NCBI GenBank assembly: GCA_030266015.1
Contig: JAJDHD010000001.1
Location: 1 to 64,000, forward strand
Direction of reading: 5' to 3'
DNA: 64,000 nucleotides
Source of the DNA: Christensenellaceae bacterium OttesenSCG-928-K19
Lineage (GTDB): Bacteria > Bacillota > Clostridia > Christensenellales > Christensenellaceae
The notes beneath the pieces were generated by a model, which was given only the letters and a program-made list of their open reading frames with translations, was not told the origin of the DNA and searched no databases. Positions 17,533-26,252 of the stretch are shown here, in pieces. A program made the translations under genes and the position numbers. Positions within the stretch are counted from its first letter, which is position 1, and every line of letters begins with the position of its first letter.

Positions 17533-19920
17533 ATGGAAGAATTGGAACGATACTATCCAACAAGTGAAGAAGGCCTGACGGATGAGCAGGTACGTGAGCG
17601 TGTCGCCGCGGGGCGGGTAAACGAATACACCTCCAACACCACAAAATCCTATGGCCGGATCTTATGGGAGCATTTATTCACCTTTTTCAATATATTAAAT
17701 ATTGTGCTGCTGGTGCTGCTGCTGGCGGTTGGCGCATATAAAGACCTGGTGTTTATGATCATTGTGGTGGCGAATTTTCTTGTGGGGGTGATACAGGAAT
17801 TTTCTGCCAAACGCACACTTGATAAGCTATCGCTCATTGTTGCGGCGTGCGTGCGGGTGATCCGCAGCGGAAAAAAGCATACGGTGCGTGTGGGCGAGAT
17901 TGTGCTGGACGATGTGATGGAGCTTGTGGCAGGCAACCAGATTGCGGCGGACGCCACAGTGCTCTCTGGCTATCTTGAAGTAAACGAATCGCTGATCTCC
18001 GGTGAATCAGACGTGATTATTAAGCGGCCGGGTGATTTTTTATACTCGGGCAGCTTTGTGGTGTCTGGCAATGCGCGTGCGCAGGTAGAGCATATCGGCG
18101 CGGATAATTACGCCAACCAGATTTCCAAATCTGCAAAGGAACAAAAGAAGCGCAAATCTGAGCTTTATTCCACACTGGGAACGATTTTGCGTGTCATCAG
18201 CTATATTATCATCCCGGTGGGCGTGATGCTTTTTTACAAGCAAAATGTAATACTGAACCTGCTGCCGGAGGAAGCGGTTGTTAAAACAGTGGCAGGGCTC
18301 ATCGGCATGATTCCGGAGGGGCTGATTTTGATGACGAGTATCGCGTTTGTGGGAAGCGTTATCTTTTTGGCACACGATCATACGCTGGTGCAGGATATGT
18401 ATGGCATAGAAACACTGGCGCGTGTGGACGTCATTTGCCTAGACAAAACGGGAACGCTTACAGAGGGCAAAATCGCGTTTCAAAATATCATTCCCCTGAC
18501 GGATGTAGATGCAACCACGGCATTATGCAATATCTGCGGTGCGTCGCAGGATGAAAACGCCACTATGACGGCGATCAGGCAGCAGTTTCCGGCTGCGCAT
18601 GATTGGAAGCCGGAGGCGCTTGTTCCATTTTCCTCCGAGCGCAAATACAGCGGCGTGTGCTTTGCCAATGAAGGCACCTATATGCTGGGGGCTGCGGAGT
18701 TTTTGTTCCCGCAGGATGAAGCGCTAAAGGAACGGGAAGCGGAAATCGCGGAGGACGGGGGAAGGGTGGTGCTGCTGGCACACAGCGACGCCACGTTGCA
18801 GGAAAACGAAATACCTTCCGGGCTTTGTCCGTTGGCATTTTTGCTTCTTTCGGACAATGTGCGCAAAGACACAAAGGATACACTGGAATATTTTGACCGC
18901 TACGATGTGGAAATCAAAATCATCTCTGGCGACCATCCAAAAACAGTGGCACACATTGCGCAGCAATCCGGCGTGAAAAATGCCGAACGGTATGTGGATG
19001 CGTCCACGCTGGAGACGGAAGAACAGCTCTCACAGGCACTTGTCGAGTACAGCGTGTTTGGGCGGGTGTCTCCCGCGCAGAAAAAGCAGATGGTGGCGCT
19101 GATGAAGCAACAGGGCAAGAAGGTGGCCATGATGGGCGACGGTGTGAACGATGTGCTGGCCCTGAAGGAAGCGGATTGCAGTGTGGCGGTGGCATCTGGC
19201 AGCGATGCGGCAAAGAATGTATCGGATATCGTGTTGATGGATTCCAACCTGAAGCATTTGCTGCATGTGGTGGAGGACGGACGCAAGATTATCAACAATA
19301 TCCAGCGCGTGGCCACCCTGTTTATCAGTAAAACTGTATACTCTGTGCTGCTGGCGCTGGCCACGCTGTTTTTGTTTGAATCAGCCTATCCGTTTACGCC
19401 GCTGCAGCTTGTGGTCACATCATTTGTAACCATCGGCGCGCCTTCGTTTTTCCTGGCGCTGGAGCCGCAATATGACAGGGTCAAGGGCAAGTTTATTCGC
19501 AACGTGCTGGGCCGGTCTTTGCCGGGGGGGCTCACCATCACCGTCGCCATAATATTGATTAACTACCTTGTACCCTTGCTTGCCGCCACCCCGGACGAGC
19601 TTGCTGCCATGTGCGTATACCTTGCGGTGGCAGGCGGCATGTGGGTGCTTGTCAAAGTAAGCGTGCCTTTTACCTGGATCAGGCGGACGGTGCTGATAGG
19701 TATGATTGGCTTGTTTACAATCGGCGTGATTTTTATGCATGACTTTTTTGAAATTTCGGCCATCACGCCATGGCAGATTGTTGCGGTTGCGGTGTTATGC
19801 GGTGTTATGCCACTGCTTATGATGTTCTTTGAATGGCTGGCGCGCAAAATGTTTGCATGGATGGAAAAACGCAAGACAGGCAAAAAAATGCTGCACAAGC
19901 TGAATTCAATGGATGGGTAA
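17533..19920 (+). CDS. Cation-translocating P-type ATPase, CtpE-like
   Basis: Membrane pump of 795 residues. It has the phosphorylation site DKTGTLTEG (Asp304), the actuator loop ESLISGESDV, the hinge GDGVNDVLALKEAD and, in the ion path, PEGL (IGMIPEGLILMTS). PEGL, rather than the PEGLP/CPC/SPC motifs of other classes, places it near CtpE-like ATPases, for which calcium transport has been reported in mycobacteria; the ion here is unproven. I chose ATG 17533 because the upstream ATG at 17524 lies within the -10 element. There is no Shine-Dalgarno sequence, so initiation is probably leaderless. Confidence 0.93.
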   Translation: MEELERYYPTSEEGLTDEQVRERVAAGRVNEYTSNTTKSYGRILWEHLFTFFNILNIVLLVLLLAVGAYKDLVFMIIVVANFLVGVIQEFSAKRTLDKLSLIVAACVRVIRSGKKHTVRVGEIVLDDVMELVAGNQIAADATVLSGYLEVNESLISGESDVIIKRPGDFLYSGSFVVSGNARAQVEHIGADNYANQISKSAKEQKKRKSELYSTLGTILRVISYIIIPVGVMLFYKQNVILNLLPEEAVVKTVAGLIGMIPEGLILMTSIAFVGSVIFLAHDHTLVQDMYGIETLARVDVICLDKTGTLTEGKIAFQNIIPLTDVDATTALCNICGASQDENATMTAIRQQFPAAHDWKPEALVPFSSERKYSGVCFANEGTYMLGAAEFLFPQDEALKEREAEIAEDGGRVVLLAHSDATLQENEIPSGLCPLAFLLLSDNVRKDTKDTLEYFDRYDVEIKIISGDHPKTVAHIAQQSGVKNAERYVDASTLETEEQLSQALVEYSVFGRVSPAQKKQMVALMKQQGKKVAMMGDGVNDVLALKEADCSVAVASGSDAAKNVSDIVLMDSNLKHLLHVVEDGRKIINNIQRVATLFISKTVYSVLLALATLFLFESAYPFTPLQLVVTSFVTIGAPSFFLALEPQYDRVKGKFIRNVLGRSLPGGLTITVAIILINYLVPLLAATPDELAAMCVYLAVAGGMWVLVKVSVPFTWIRRTVLIGMIGLFTIGVIFMHDFFEISAITPWQIVAVAVLCGVMPLLMMFFEWLARKMFAWMEKRKTGKKMLHKLNSMDG

Positions 19921-20169
19921 CAATACATATTTTTAAAGAAGAGTGAAACCACATTCTTTTCAAAGAGCGCATTGTCTATATGAATGGTAGGGCGGTATGC
20001 TCATTCCATGGCATGGGGATAGCGCTCTTGTTTGTTTTCCACATGCTCTCCCCAAGTATCAAGGGCAAAACACCTAAACACTACGGAAAACGGTGTACAT
20101 TCAGGGGATTCCTTGGTAGCTTTCCACCATGGCAGCCGTGATTTTCCCTTTATAGCCATGGGTGTACGC

Positions 20170-20197
20170 AAAAAAACGCCACGCTGTGTGCGTGGCG
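20170..20197 (-). terminator. Leftward terminator
   Basis: Minus strand GCCACGC and GCGTGGC pair around a 5-nt loop and are followed by a run of T. It stands 21-48 bp after the stop of the 46-codon minus-strand frame. Confidence 0.65.
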
Positions 20198-20217
20198 CCA
20201 AACAAAAGAAATGATAT

Positions 20218-20358
20218 TTATCCAAAGCTCTCGTCTACTGTGGTCAGGGTAATGGAATACTGGGGGGTATCCAGATGGTAAGCTACAGTAGAAAAGAGAG
20301 ATTGGCTTTTCCAATACCATGCGGCACGCGTCAGCCGTTGCCCTGACGCGACCGGCAT
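20218..20358 (-). pseudogene. Protein-like 46-codon frame, possibly the 3' end of a lost gene
   Basis: The minus-strand frame from ATG 20358 reads MPVASGQRLTRAAWYW, continues SQSLFSTVAYHLDTPQYS and ends VDESFG. The amino-acid composition looks protein-like, and the frame stays open another 13 codons upstream to a TAG. The ATG has no convincing ribosome site, while a terminator follows the stop. A remnant of a truncated gene fits best, but a real small gene or chance cannot be excluded. Confidence 0.3.
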
Positions 20359-20499
20359 GGTGGTGCTGCCTGACGGCAGAATCGGAGAAAAATACAGCTA
20401 ACAATAACCGTTAGGTTATGCTGTGATTAAAGTATAGTGTATTGTGTTGTCGCGGAACACCTCCAAAAGGATGACAAAATTTTTTTATTGAGAATTTTG

Positions 20500-20508
20500 T
20501 GATATAAT
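20500..20508 (+). promoter_or_regulatory. Extended -10 promoter of the LuxR/MalT-type regulator
   Basis: TGA-TATAAT (20503-20508) without a good -35. The leader contains the perfect 10-bp palindrome GAGAGCTCTC (20529-20538). Confidence 0.55.
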
Positions 20509-20560
20509 AAAAAACGAAAAGAAGTAGGAGAGCTCTCATTTTTTTGCTATAGGGAATACC

Positions 20561-23125
20561 ATGGAAAAGTCAATCCGAAAAAGAGGCGGCGATAGTACCC
20601 ACATGCTTATAAGGCCGCGTATAAACACACTTCTTGCGCGTGCCTTGGAAAAGCGGGTCGCTTGTGTGGTGGCGGGAGCTGGTTGCGGCAAAACAACAGC
20701 GGTCAAAGCTTTTTTGCCGCAAAGCGGTGTCCGTAATAGCTGGCTGCAGCTTACCGGGCTGGACAACCACCCTACCCGTTTTTGGGAAGGGTTTGTTAAT
20801 GCAATGCAAACATTGGATGGTGGCTTGGCGCAGCGCATGAAGCGGCAGGGATTTCCCGGTTCGCTGGAAAAAACAAACCGATTTTTGCATCAACTGGCGG
20901 ATGTATGTTATCGGGAAGAGCAGCTGGTAATCGTATTTGATGACCGGCATCTGGTCACATCAAACGAAGTGCGTGGGTTTATCAGCAACCTGATTGCCGC
21001 GAATATAGAAAATCTTTTCTTCATCTTGATTTCAAGGCAATGGCCAGAGCTGGAAGGGCTCAAGGCATATCCAAGCGAGGAGTCGGTTTATATTACACAA
21101 GATGTTCTGCGCTTTACACTTGCGGAAACAGAGCAATATCTTTTGCAACGGGGACTGGATGCTGCTGCGGAATATAGCAAGCGGGTGCAGGACGCAACGG
21201 AGGGTTGGCCGCTGGCCGTGTGCCTTGTCAGCCTGTATGCCGGAAAAAAGAGTGAGCCTGCTGATTTTTTGGACAGTCCTGTGCCGCTGGTTGCCGATTT
21301 GATGGAACGTGAGACGTTTGGGCACTATCCGGAAGAGGTGCGCCGCGCCCTTATCAAGCTGTCCCTTTTGGAATCGTTCACGCGTGAGATTGCCATAATC
21401 GCGGGAGGCGAAGCCGCGAACCAGGTGGTGGAAGCGCTTCGTATTAATATGTTTGTGGCGCATAACCTCTATACCGGCATTTATACGCTACAGCACCTGT
21501 TTTTGAATTTCCTCAAAGGAAAGCAGGAGTTATTGGGGAAAAAGGAAAAAAAGCAGTTTCTTGCGGACGCGGCTCGTTGGTATTTTGAGCATGGCGATAT
21601 CATCGAAGCAGTCTCCTATTATGTGGCATGTGAAGAATACGATGCTGCCTGGGATGTTATGCGGCAATATTCATCTTTTGACGATTCCTATGGAAAAGCG
21701 TTGTTTTTTTATCGACTGATCGACAAGTTTCCGCCCGATTTTTTGGAAAGAAACCCTATGATTCGTGTGTTCCAGACACATTTGCACATTATATTTGCCG
21801 ATATTGGGCAGGCACATGAGCGGTTCTTGCAGCTGGAAAAAGAATTTGAAAGTCTGCCGAAAGGAAAGGAGAAGAACTCCCTTCTGGGCGAAACTTATAT
21901 TGGGCTGGCGCATACCAGCATCATCCAACGCTCCTGGGCATTTGCCGATTATTATAAAAAAGCGGTGGCTTGCCTGCCGGAAGGAAGCGTGCTGATAGAC
22001 CGCGACCAGATTTATGTGGGGACAAGCAATGCGGTGTTCTTGTTTTCTCCGGAAGAGGGCGAGCTGGACCGTATATTAAAGTTGCTTCTTGAGGTGATGC
22101 CGGCAACAACCGAAATGATGGGCGGATGTGGTTTTGGCATGGAGCAGCTTGCTGCGGCGGAAGTATATTATATGCGGGGTGATTTGGGCAAAGCGACAGA
22201 ACATGCCATACGGGCAGCGGACAAGGCTGCGCAAAAAGAGCAGCATGATATTTATTGCAATGCTTATATGATATTGATGCGTGTACAGTTTTTAAAGGGG
22301 AATTACCCAGAGGCAAAAGATTATCTGGAACGGATCCGCGCCTATGCCGAGGTACACCATAACTATATCTGCAACAGCATACTAGAACTAGCGGAGGGGT
22401 GGTTTTATATCAAAATTGGGCGCCATGAAAAGGTGGCCGCATGGATTTTGGACGATGCCCTTAGCGATAAAATACATGCCCCAATCGAAATAAACAGTGA
22501 AAAGCTGGTTAAGGCTGAATATATGCTGGAAAACAAAAAATACCATGAGCTTCTTGGTATGCTTGCGGGAATGGAAGAGTTTTTTATTGCGCGCGGACAG
22601 TTTTTCCTTTGCCTTCGCGCACGCGTCATCAAAGCGATTTGTTATTATCGTGCGGGGGATCTTAAAAATGCGGCTGCAGCGCTGGAGCAAGCCTATGACA
22701 TGGCGGCTGGCAACGGGCTTAGCATCTGGTTTGTGGAGCAGGGGAACAACATGCGTGCATTATTGCAGGCGATGAAAAGAGAAAAGTATTGCAAAATTCC
22801 TGCAGAGTGGATGAATAGCATACAGACAAAGGCTTCAACCTTTGCCAAGCGGCAGCTTTACCTGGCAAATGAATACAAAAAGGAAACAAAAGGTGCGGAA
22901 AATGTTACAGACAGCCTTTCCGCAAGGGAAAAGGAAGTGCTCCGCGATATTTGCCAGGCACTGACGCGCGAAGAAATTGCCGATAATCATGGAATCTCGG
23001 TAAATACTGTGAAAAGCATATTGCGCAGCATCTATAATAAGCTGGGAGCGATCAACCGTTCGGATGCCGTTCGCATTGCCATGGATCTGTGGCTTTCCAA
23101 CACAAACGACCACCGTGTAAAATGA
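20561..23125 (+). CDS. LuxR-family transcriptional regulator, MalT-like (ATPase + repeats + HTH)
   Basis: Large regulator of 854 residues. The N-terminus has a Walker A motif GAGCGKTT (39-46) and a Walker B-like QLVIVFDDRH, as in STAND ATPases. A long alpha-helical repeat region follows. The C-terminal LuxR helix-turn-helix is LSAREKEVLRDICQALTREE with SVNTVKSILRSIYNKLG. Proteins of this kind bind an inducer, hydrolyse ATP and oligomerise to activate transcription. ATG at 20561 follows AGGGA. No target is obvious; the small orphan genes at 23171-24288 are neighbours. Confidence 0.92.
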   Translation: MEKSIRKRGGDSTHMLIRPRINTLLARALEKRVACVVAGAGCGKTTAVKAFLPQSGVRNSWLQLTGLDNHPTRFWEGFVNAMQTLDGGLAQRMKRQGFPGSLEKTNRFLHQLADVCYREEQLVIVFDDRHLVTSNEVRGFISNLIAANIENLFFILISRQWPELEGLKAYPSEESVYITQDVLRFTLAETEQYLLQRGLDAAAEYSKRVQDATEGWPLAVCLVSLYAGKKSEPADFLDSPVPLVADLMERETFGHYPEEVRRALIKLSLLESFTREIAIIAGGEAANQVVEALRINMFVAHNLYTGIYTLQHLFLNFLKGKQELLGKKEKKQFLADAARWYFEHGDIIEAVSYYVACEEYDAAWDVMRQYSSFDDSYGKALFFYRLIDKFPPDFLERNPMIRVFQTHLHIIFADIGQAHERFLQLEKEFESLPKGKEKNSLLGETYIGLAHTSIIQRSWAFADYYKKAVACLPEGSVLIDRDQIYVGTSNAVFLFSPEEGELDRILKLLLEVMPATTEMMGGCGFGMEQLAAAEVYYMRGDLGKATEHAIRAADKAAQKEQHDIYCNAYMILMRVQFLKGNYPEAKDYLERIRAYAEVHHNYICNSILELAEGWFYIKIGRHEKVAAWILDDALSDKIHAPIEINSEKLVKAEYMLENKKYHELLGMLAGMEEFFIARGQFFLCLRARVIKAICYYRAGDLKNAAAALEQAYDMAAGNGLSIWFVEQGNNMRALLQAMKREKYCKIPAEWMNSIQTKASTFAKRQLYLANEYKKETKGAENVTDSLSAREKEVLRDICQALTREEIADNHGISVNTVKSILRSIYNKLGAINRSDAVRIAMDLWLSNTNDHRVK

Positions 23126-23156
23126 TAAAAGCATCTCTTGGGGGAGATGCTTTTTG
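23126..23156 (+). terminator. Rho-independent terminator after the regulator
   Basis: AAAAGCATCTC pairs with GAGATGCTTTT, followed by T. It also fits the end of the converging 53-residue minus-strand gene on the other strand. Confidence 0.85.
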
Positions 23157-23170
23157 TCTATATCATGTTG

Positions 23171-23332
23171 TTATTCCAGCGCTTCTTTCTCCTGCTCCAG
23201 ACTGCCATCCTCCATATCCTGAAAGCGGACAAAGCTGGCGGAAACATCGTCAAGGTCGCTTTCCTTTGCGGGCGTCCTCTGCGTTATATCCTGTTGCACG
23301 AGATATTCATTTCTATCCTTCTCCGTTGGCAT
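23171..23332 (-). CDS. 53-residue acidic small protein, orphan
   Basis: On the minus strand ATG 23332 is preceded by AAAGGAGGC at ideal spacing. The product starts MPTEKDRNEYLVQQDI and ends EDGSLEQEKEALE. It is strongly acidic, without Cys, membrane helix or known motif. An AT-rich -10 candidate (TATAAT on the minus strand near 23372-23377) lies upstream, and a terminator hairpin shared with the regulator gene lies just past the stop. It resembles small cytoplasmic Clostridia proteins of unknown role. Confidence 0.7.
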   Translation of the reverse strand: MPTEKDRNEYLVQQDITQRTPAKESDLDDVSASFVRFQDMEDGSLEQEKEALE

Positions 23333-23675
23333 TGGTTTAAGCCTCCTTTATGTACTAGATATAAACGAAATCCGGCCATTATAAACGAACGAAGGCCGAA
23401 GCGTAACACAATTATCTGCCGATTGCCTACTTGCGTGGCTGTTTGCAGTGCGGCTTTTGTTTGCCGCCACGCCCCCCATGCGATGCGCAAGAAAAACGAC
23501 GGAAAGAGTGGATTATTGCCTTATTGCTATTATTTGACGCGAAAAACATACGATAGTTAGGGGGAATCACAATTTGCGGTAAAATGGGCGGAAACACATT
23601 TGTTGCATTTTGGTGTAGAATACGCTATTCTGTATAATGGTTCAACGTTGTAGTAGTTTGCGGCAGGTATGGTAA
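23333..23675. other. Divergent promoter region of two orphan genes
   Basis: The left part serves the minus-strand small gene and the right part contains the promoter at 23610-23638. I see no further gene. Confidence 0.4.
23610..23638 (+). promoter_or_regulatory. Promoter with operator-like palindrome in the spacer
   Basis: TTGGTG, 17-bp spacer, TATAAT (23633-23638). The spacer carries the perfect inverted repeat AGAATA-CGC-TATTCT (23617-23631), placed for repressor binding. Confidence 0.6.
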
Positions 23676-24035
23676 ATGAAACATTTAACGAAACGTTATA
23701 AGTCAATTAAAAGAGGAGGGGCAATTGCCCTGCTTTTGCTTGCCGTTACGTTTATTGTGCTCTCATCCCTTGTGGGGCACGGCATGACAGGAGATAATCG
23801 ATCTCTGGCGTTTTCTGAAAACGGTCCATTTTCTGTGGATAAACATTCTGGGGACTTTCTGGAGCAGGAAACGATGTTTGAAGAAAGCCAGGAGTCATTC
23901 CGCCGTATTCTATTTATTTTTCTTTTTGCAGTATCACTGACTTTTGTTGTGGCGCGGTTGTTTTTAAAGGCGGCGGGACACCTGCCCGGTAAATCGTTTA
24001 CGCCTGTTTTTTCCTGCGTTAGGATGAATGCCTGA
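23676..24035 (+). CDS. Small two-helix membrane protein, orphan
   Basis: Product of 119 residues, not recognised. A basic start (MKHLTKRYKSIKR) is followed by a helix (about 15-33), an external loop of roughly 45 residues rich in acidic residues, and a second helix (about 77-97). ATG at 23676 lies about 38 bp after a good -10 but has only a weak ribosome site (GGCAGG). The spacer palindrome suggests control by a dedicated repressor. Confidence 0.6.
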   Translation: MKHLTKRYKSIKRGGAIALLLLAVTFIVLSSLVGHGMTGDNRSLAFSENGPFSVDKHSGDFLEQETMFEESQESFRRILFIFLFAVSLTFVVARLFLKAAGHLPGKSFTPVFSCVRMNA

Positions 24036-24102
24036 TTCCTTGTGTTTTGCGGTATTTTTTGCAAGGCCTTTTTTGCCTTGCGCATAGAACACAAAGGAAA
24101 GG

Positions 24103-24288
24103 ATGGCCAAAGCAATGAACAACACAGCTACCGCTACGCACACGCGCGGCGCCCTGATCGGGGTAAGTGTGTGCCCGGCATGTAAAGTAATCAATAAAAT
24201 CCGCACATCGGACGAGGTATATGAAGGCAAATGCAAGTGCCAGTCATGTGGGGAAGAGATATCCATTGATAAAGTAATAAAAAAATAA
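24103..24288 (+). CDS. Small zinc-ribbon-like protein
   Basis: Product of about 61 residues with two CxxC pairs: VCPACKV and KCQSCGEE. The spacing resembles the N-terminal zinc ribbon of thioredoxin-2-type proteins, but no thioredoxin domain follows. The ribosome site AAAGGAAAGG lies directly before ATG 24103; ATG 24115 is an alternative start. Function unknown; zinc binding is an inference from the four cysteines. Confidence 0.55.
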   Translation: MAKAMNNTATATHTRGALIGVSVCPACKVINKIRTSDEVYEGKCKCQSCGEEISIDKVIKK

Positions 24289-24602
24289 GCAATTGTTGCA
24301 TTTGATTGTTTATAAGAGTGCAGGATTGACATGTAAAAGCGCTCCGGCTTGCGTATGCGGGCTGGGGCGCTTTGGGTATAAAAGCTTGACGGTGAAACCG
24401 CAGTGCCTTGGCGGCAAGCCGGGCAACATGTGTTGCCTGGGGAATTACTGTGCTGTGTAGAGGCGCGGGATTGCCCGGGGGAGGAGAGCAAACTTTTTTG
24501 CCAAGTGGTTGGTATTCTATTCGAAATATTATATAATTATAGGCAGTTAGTAACACAGGATTACAAACACATCAAATTATTATTGAAAAAGAGGCTACTG
24601 TT
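24289..24602. other. Structured G+C-rich intergenic region
   Basis: Contains a long hairpin AAAGCGC..GCGCTTT (24333-24377) and a second strong one, GGCAAC-ATGT-GTTGCC with flanking pairs, near 24421-24445. An AT-rich stretch with ATATAAT near 24529-24535 then leads into the YciI-like gene. I could not match the structured part to a known riboswitch core. Confidence 0.45.
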
Positions 24603-24899
24603 ATGAAATTTTATGTTTTGGAAGGATCCTTTGTTGAGAACCACCCCACGGGTGAAGCTTTTAAAAAGGCTTTGGATGCGCATCATGAATATATGGATGT
24701 GGGGTTGAAAGATGGCTCTGTCCTTATTTCTGGGCCAAAGGTGGGGGCAAAGGGCGGTGTTATCGTCGTAAAAACAGATGATATCGTTGGCTTTTGCAAT
24801 AACGACCCGTTTGTGAAGGAAGGCGTGCAGGAATACCGGGTGTCTGAATTTAGCATGTTTGATTGCCAGGATTTTGTTGAAGGCTGGTTTAAGAAGTAA
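24603..24899 (+). CDS. YCII-related (YciI-like) domain protein
   Basis: Product of 98 residues with the YciI pattern: an N-terminal MKFYVLEGSF strand, HHEYMDVGLKDGSVLISGPK with the conserved His and the GPK-like turn, and NNDPFVKEGVQEYRVSEF. The ferredoxin-like fold forms dimers with a His/Asp site; its reaction is unknown in most bacteria. No clear Shine-Dalgarno is seen before ATG 24603 apart from GAGGCTAC. Confidence 0.85.
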   Translation: MKFYVLEGSFVENHPTGEAFKKALDAHHEYMDVGLKDGSVLISGPKVGAKGGVIVVKTDDIVGFCNNDPFVKEGVQEYRVSEFSMFDCQDFVEGWFKK

Positions 24900-25193
24900 A
24901 GAACCCATATGGCTTTTGAGCCGGCGCGGCCATAAATTTTATATGCTGTAAAAAGGCATAAGCTGTGTTGCAGGTTGGGCGGGTTTGTCCTGCTGCAAGC
25001 GCAAGCAGGTTGCTTTTGCTTGGGTTTATTGTTGTACTCAATGGGCATATGTATTGCCGGATGCTGTTCTTTTTGATAGTTTTTTCACTGCGATGAAGAA
25101 ATGGAGATGGGATGGCGCAGACCCGCCCTGCGTGACTGGGGGCGGGTTTTGATGTATAATGAGTGGCAAGAGAAGGACAGGGAGGTAGTTGTA
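24900..25193. other. Intergenic region with terminator and promoter
   Basis: A CCTGCT/AGCAGG hairpin lies near 24990-25012. The terminator ACCCGCC/GGCGGGT (25121-25147) plus TTT is followed directly by TATAAT (25155-25160), the probable -10 of the dehydrogenase gene. Confidence 0.55.
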
Positions 25194-26228
25194 TTGAGTA
25201 TTATTACCATTGTGGGCGCTGGCGTAATGGGATCGGCGATTGGCTTTCCCGCACGGGAAAACGGGAACGAGGTGCGGCTGGTGGGTACCCCGCTGGACAG
25301 GGAAATTATAGACCATGCCAAGAAGACGGGCGAGCACCTGACGTTAAAACGCAAGCTGCCGGAGGGATACCGATATTACCAGATTGAGCAGCTTGCAGAT
25401 GCGCTCTTGGACGCAGACCTATTGGTAAGTGGCGTAAGCAGCTTTGGCGTGGACTGGTTTGAAAAGGAAATACTCACCGTTATTCCGGAATCATTGCCTG
25501 TGCTGTGTGTCACAAAGGGGATGCAGGACACAAAAGAGGGGGAGCTGATCCCTTATCCCCGGTTGTATGCGCAGCATTTGCCCGGGCGCAAGCTTTCTAT
25601 CAACGCGGTGGGCGGCCCATGCACAAGCTATGAACTGGCCGACCACGACCAGACAGAGGTGTGCTTTTGCGGAGACGATATGGAGACGCTGCGCAAAATA
25701 AAAGCAATGTTTGAAGGGCCGTATTACCATATTAGCCTTTCCACGGATGTGGTGGGTGTGGAATGCGCTGTAGCAATGAAAAACGCATATGCGCTTGCTG
25801 TTACGCTGGCGGTTGGCCTTTCTGAAAAGCTGGATGGCAAGCTGCATTATAATTCACAGGCGGCGCTTTTTGGCCAGAGTGTGCGAGAAATGCGTAGGCT
25901 GCTGAAACTATGCGGCGGGCAGGACGACAATATCATTTATGGGGCGGGCGACCTTTATGTTACAGTCTTTGGCGGGCGCACGCGTAAAATCGGCACACTG
26001 CTGGGGCAGGGATTGTCTTTTGAGCAGGCGATGGAGGAGCTCCAAGGCGTGACGCTGGAATCCATTGTAATTGCGACCCGCACGGCGAATGCAGTCAAAA
26101 CGCTGATTGCTATGGGTAAGGTGAAAAAAGAGGAATTTCCGCTATTGCTGCATGTGGATGCGGTGATCAACGAAGGCGCGCCGGTGGATATCCCGTGGGA
26201 TGTGTTTGAAACGGAATTTGTTTTATAA
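25194..26228 (+). CDS. NAD(P)H-dependent glycerol-3-phosphate dehydrogenase family protein (GpsA-like)
   Basis: Product of 344 residues. The N-terminal Rossmann motif is GAGVMGSAIGFPARENG; the substrate-binding lysine region follows in VLCVTKGMQD and the C-terminal family motif in GVECAVAMKNAYALAVTLA. It resembles GpsA, which makes sn-glycerol-3-phosphate for lipid synthesis, but the sequence between motifs is divergent, so a related sugar-phosphate substrate is possible. TTG at 25194 follows GGGAGG; a frame extension to 25101 crosses a terminator and is rejected. Confidence 0.8.
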   Translation: MSIITIVGAGVMGSAIGFPARENGNEVRLVGTPLDREIIDHAKKTGEHLTLKRKLPEGYRYYQIEQLADALLDADLLVSGVSSFGVDWFEKEILTVIPESLPVLCVTKGMQDTKEGELIPYPRLYAQHLPGRKLSINAVGGPCTSYELADHDQTEVCFCGDDMETLRKIKAMFEGPYYHISLSTDVVGVECAVAMKNAYALAVTLAVGLSEKLDGKLHYNSQAALFGQSVREMRRLLKLCGGQDDNIIYGAGDLYVTVFGGRTRKIGTLLGQGLSFEQAMEELQGVTLESIVIATRTANAVKTLIAMGKVKKEEFPLLLHVDAVINEGAPVDIPWDVFETEFVL

Positions 26229-26252
26229 TCAGGATTATTGAAAGGAATTGGA

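Larger units (their letters stand above)
19921..20560. other. 640-bp region with hairpins and relic-like reading frames
   Basis: No complete gene with a ribosome site is seen. A large imperfect hairpin (AAGAGCGC 19963-19970 pairing with GCGCTCTT 20022-20029) lies after the ATPase gene and may end its transcript. A leftward terminator (20170-20197) follows the protein-like minus-strand frame at 20218-20358, and another protein-like minus frame ends near 20001. The right end is the regulator's promoter and leader. Confidence 0.5.

Noticed and set aside
25101-25193. N-terminal extension of the GpsA-like protein
   Set aside because: It spans a terminator and the -10 element; the Rossmann motif begins right after the TTG at 25194.
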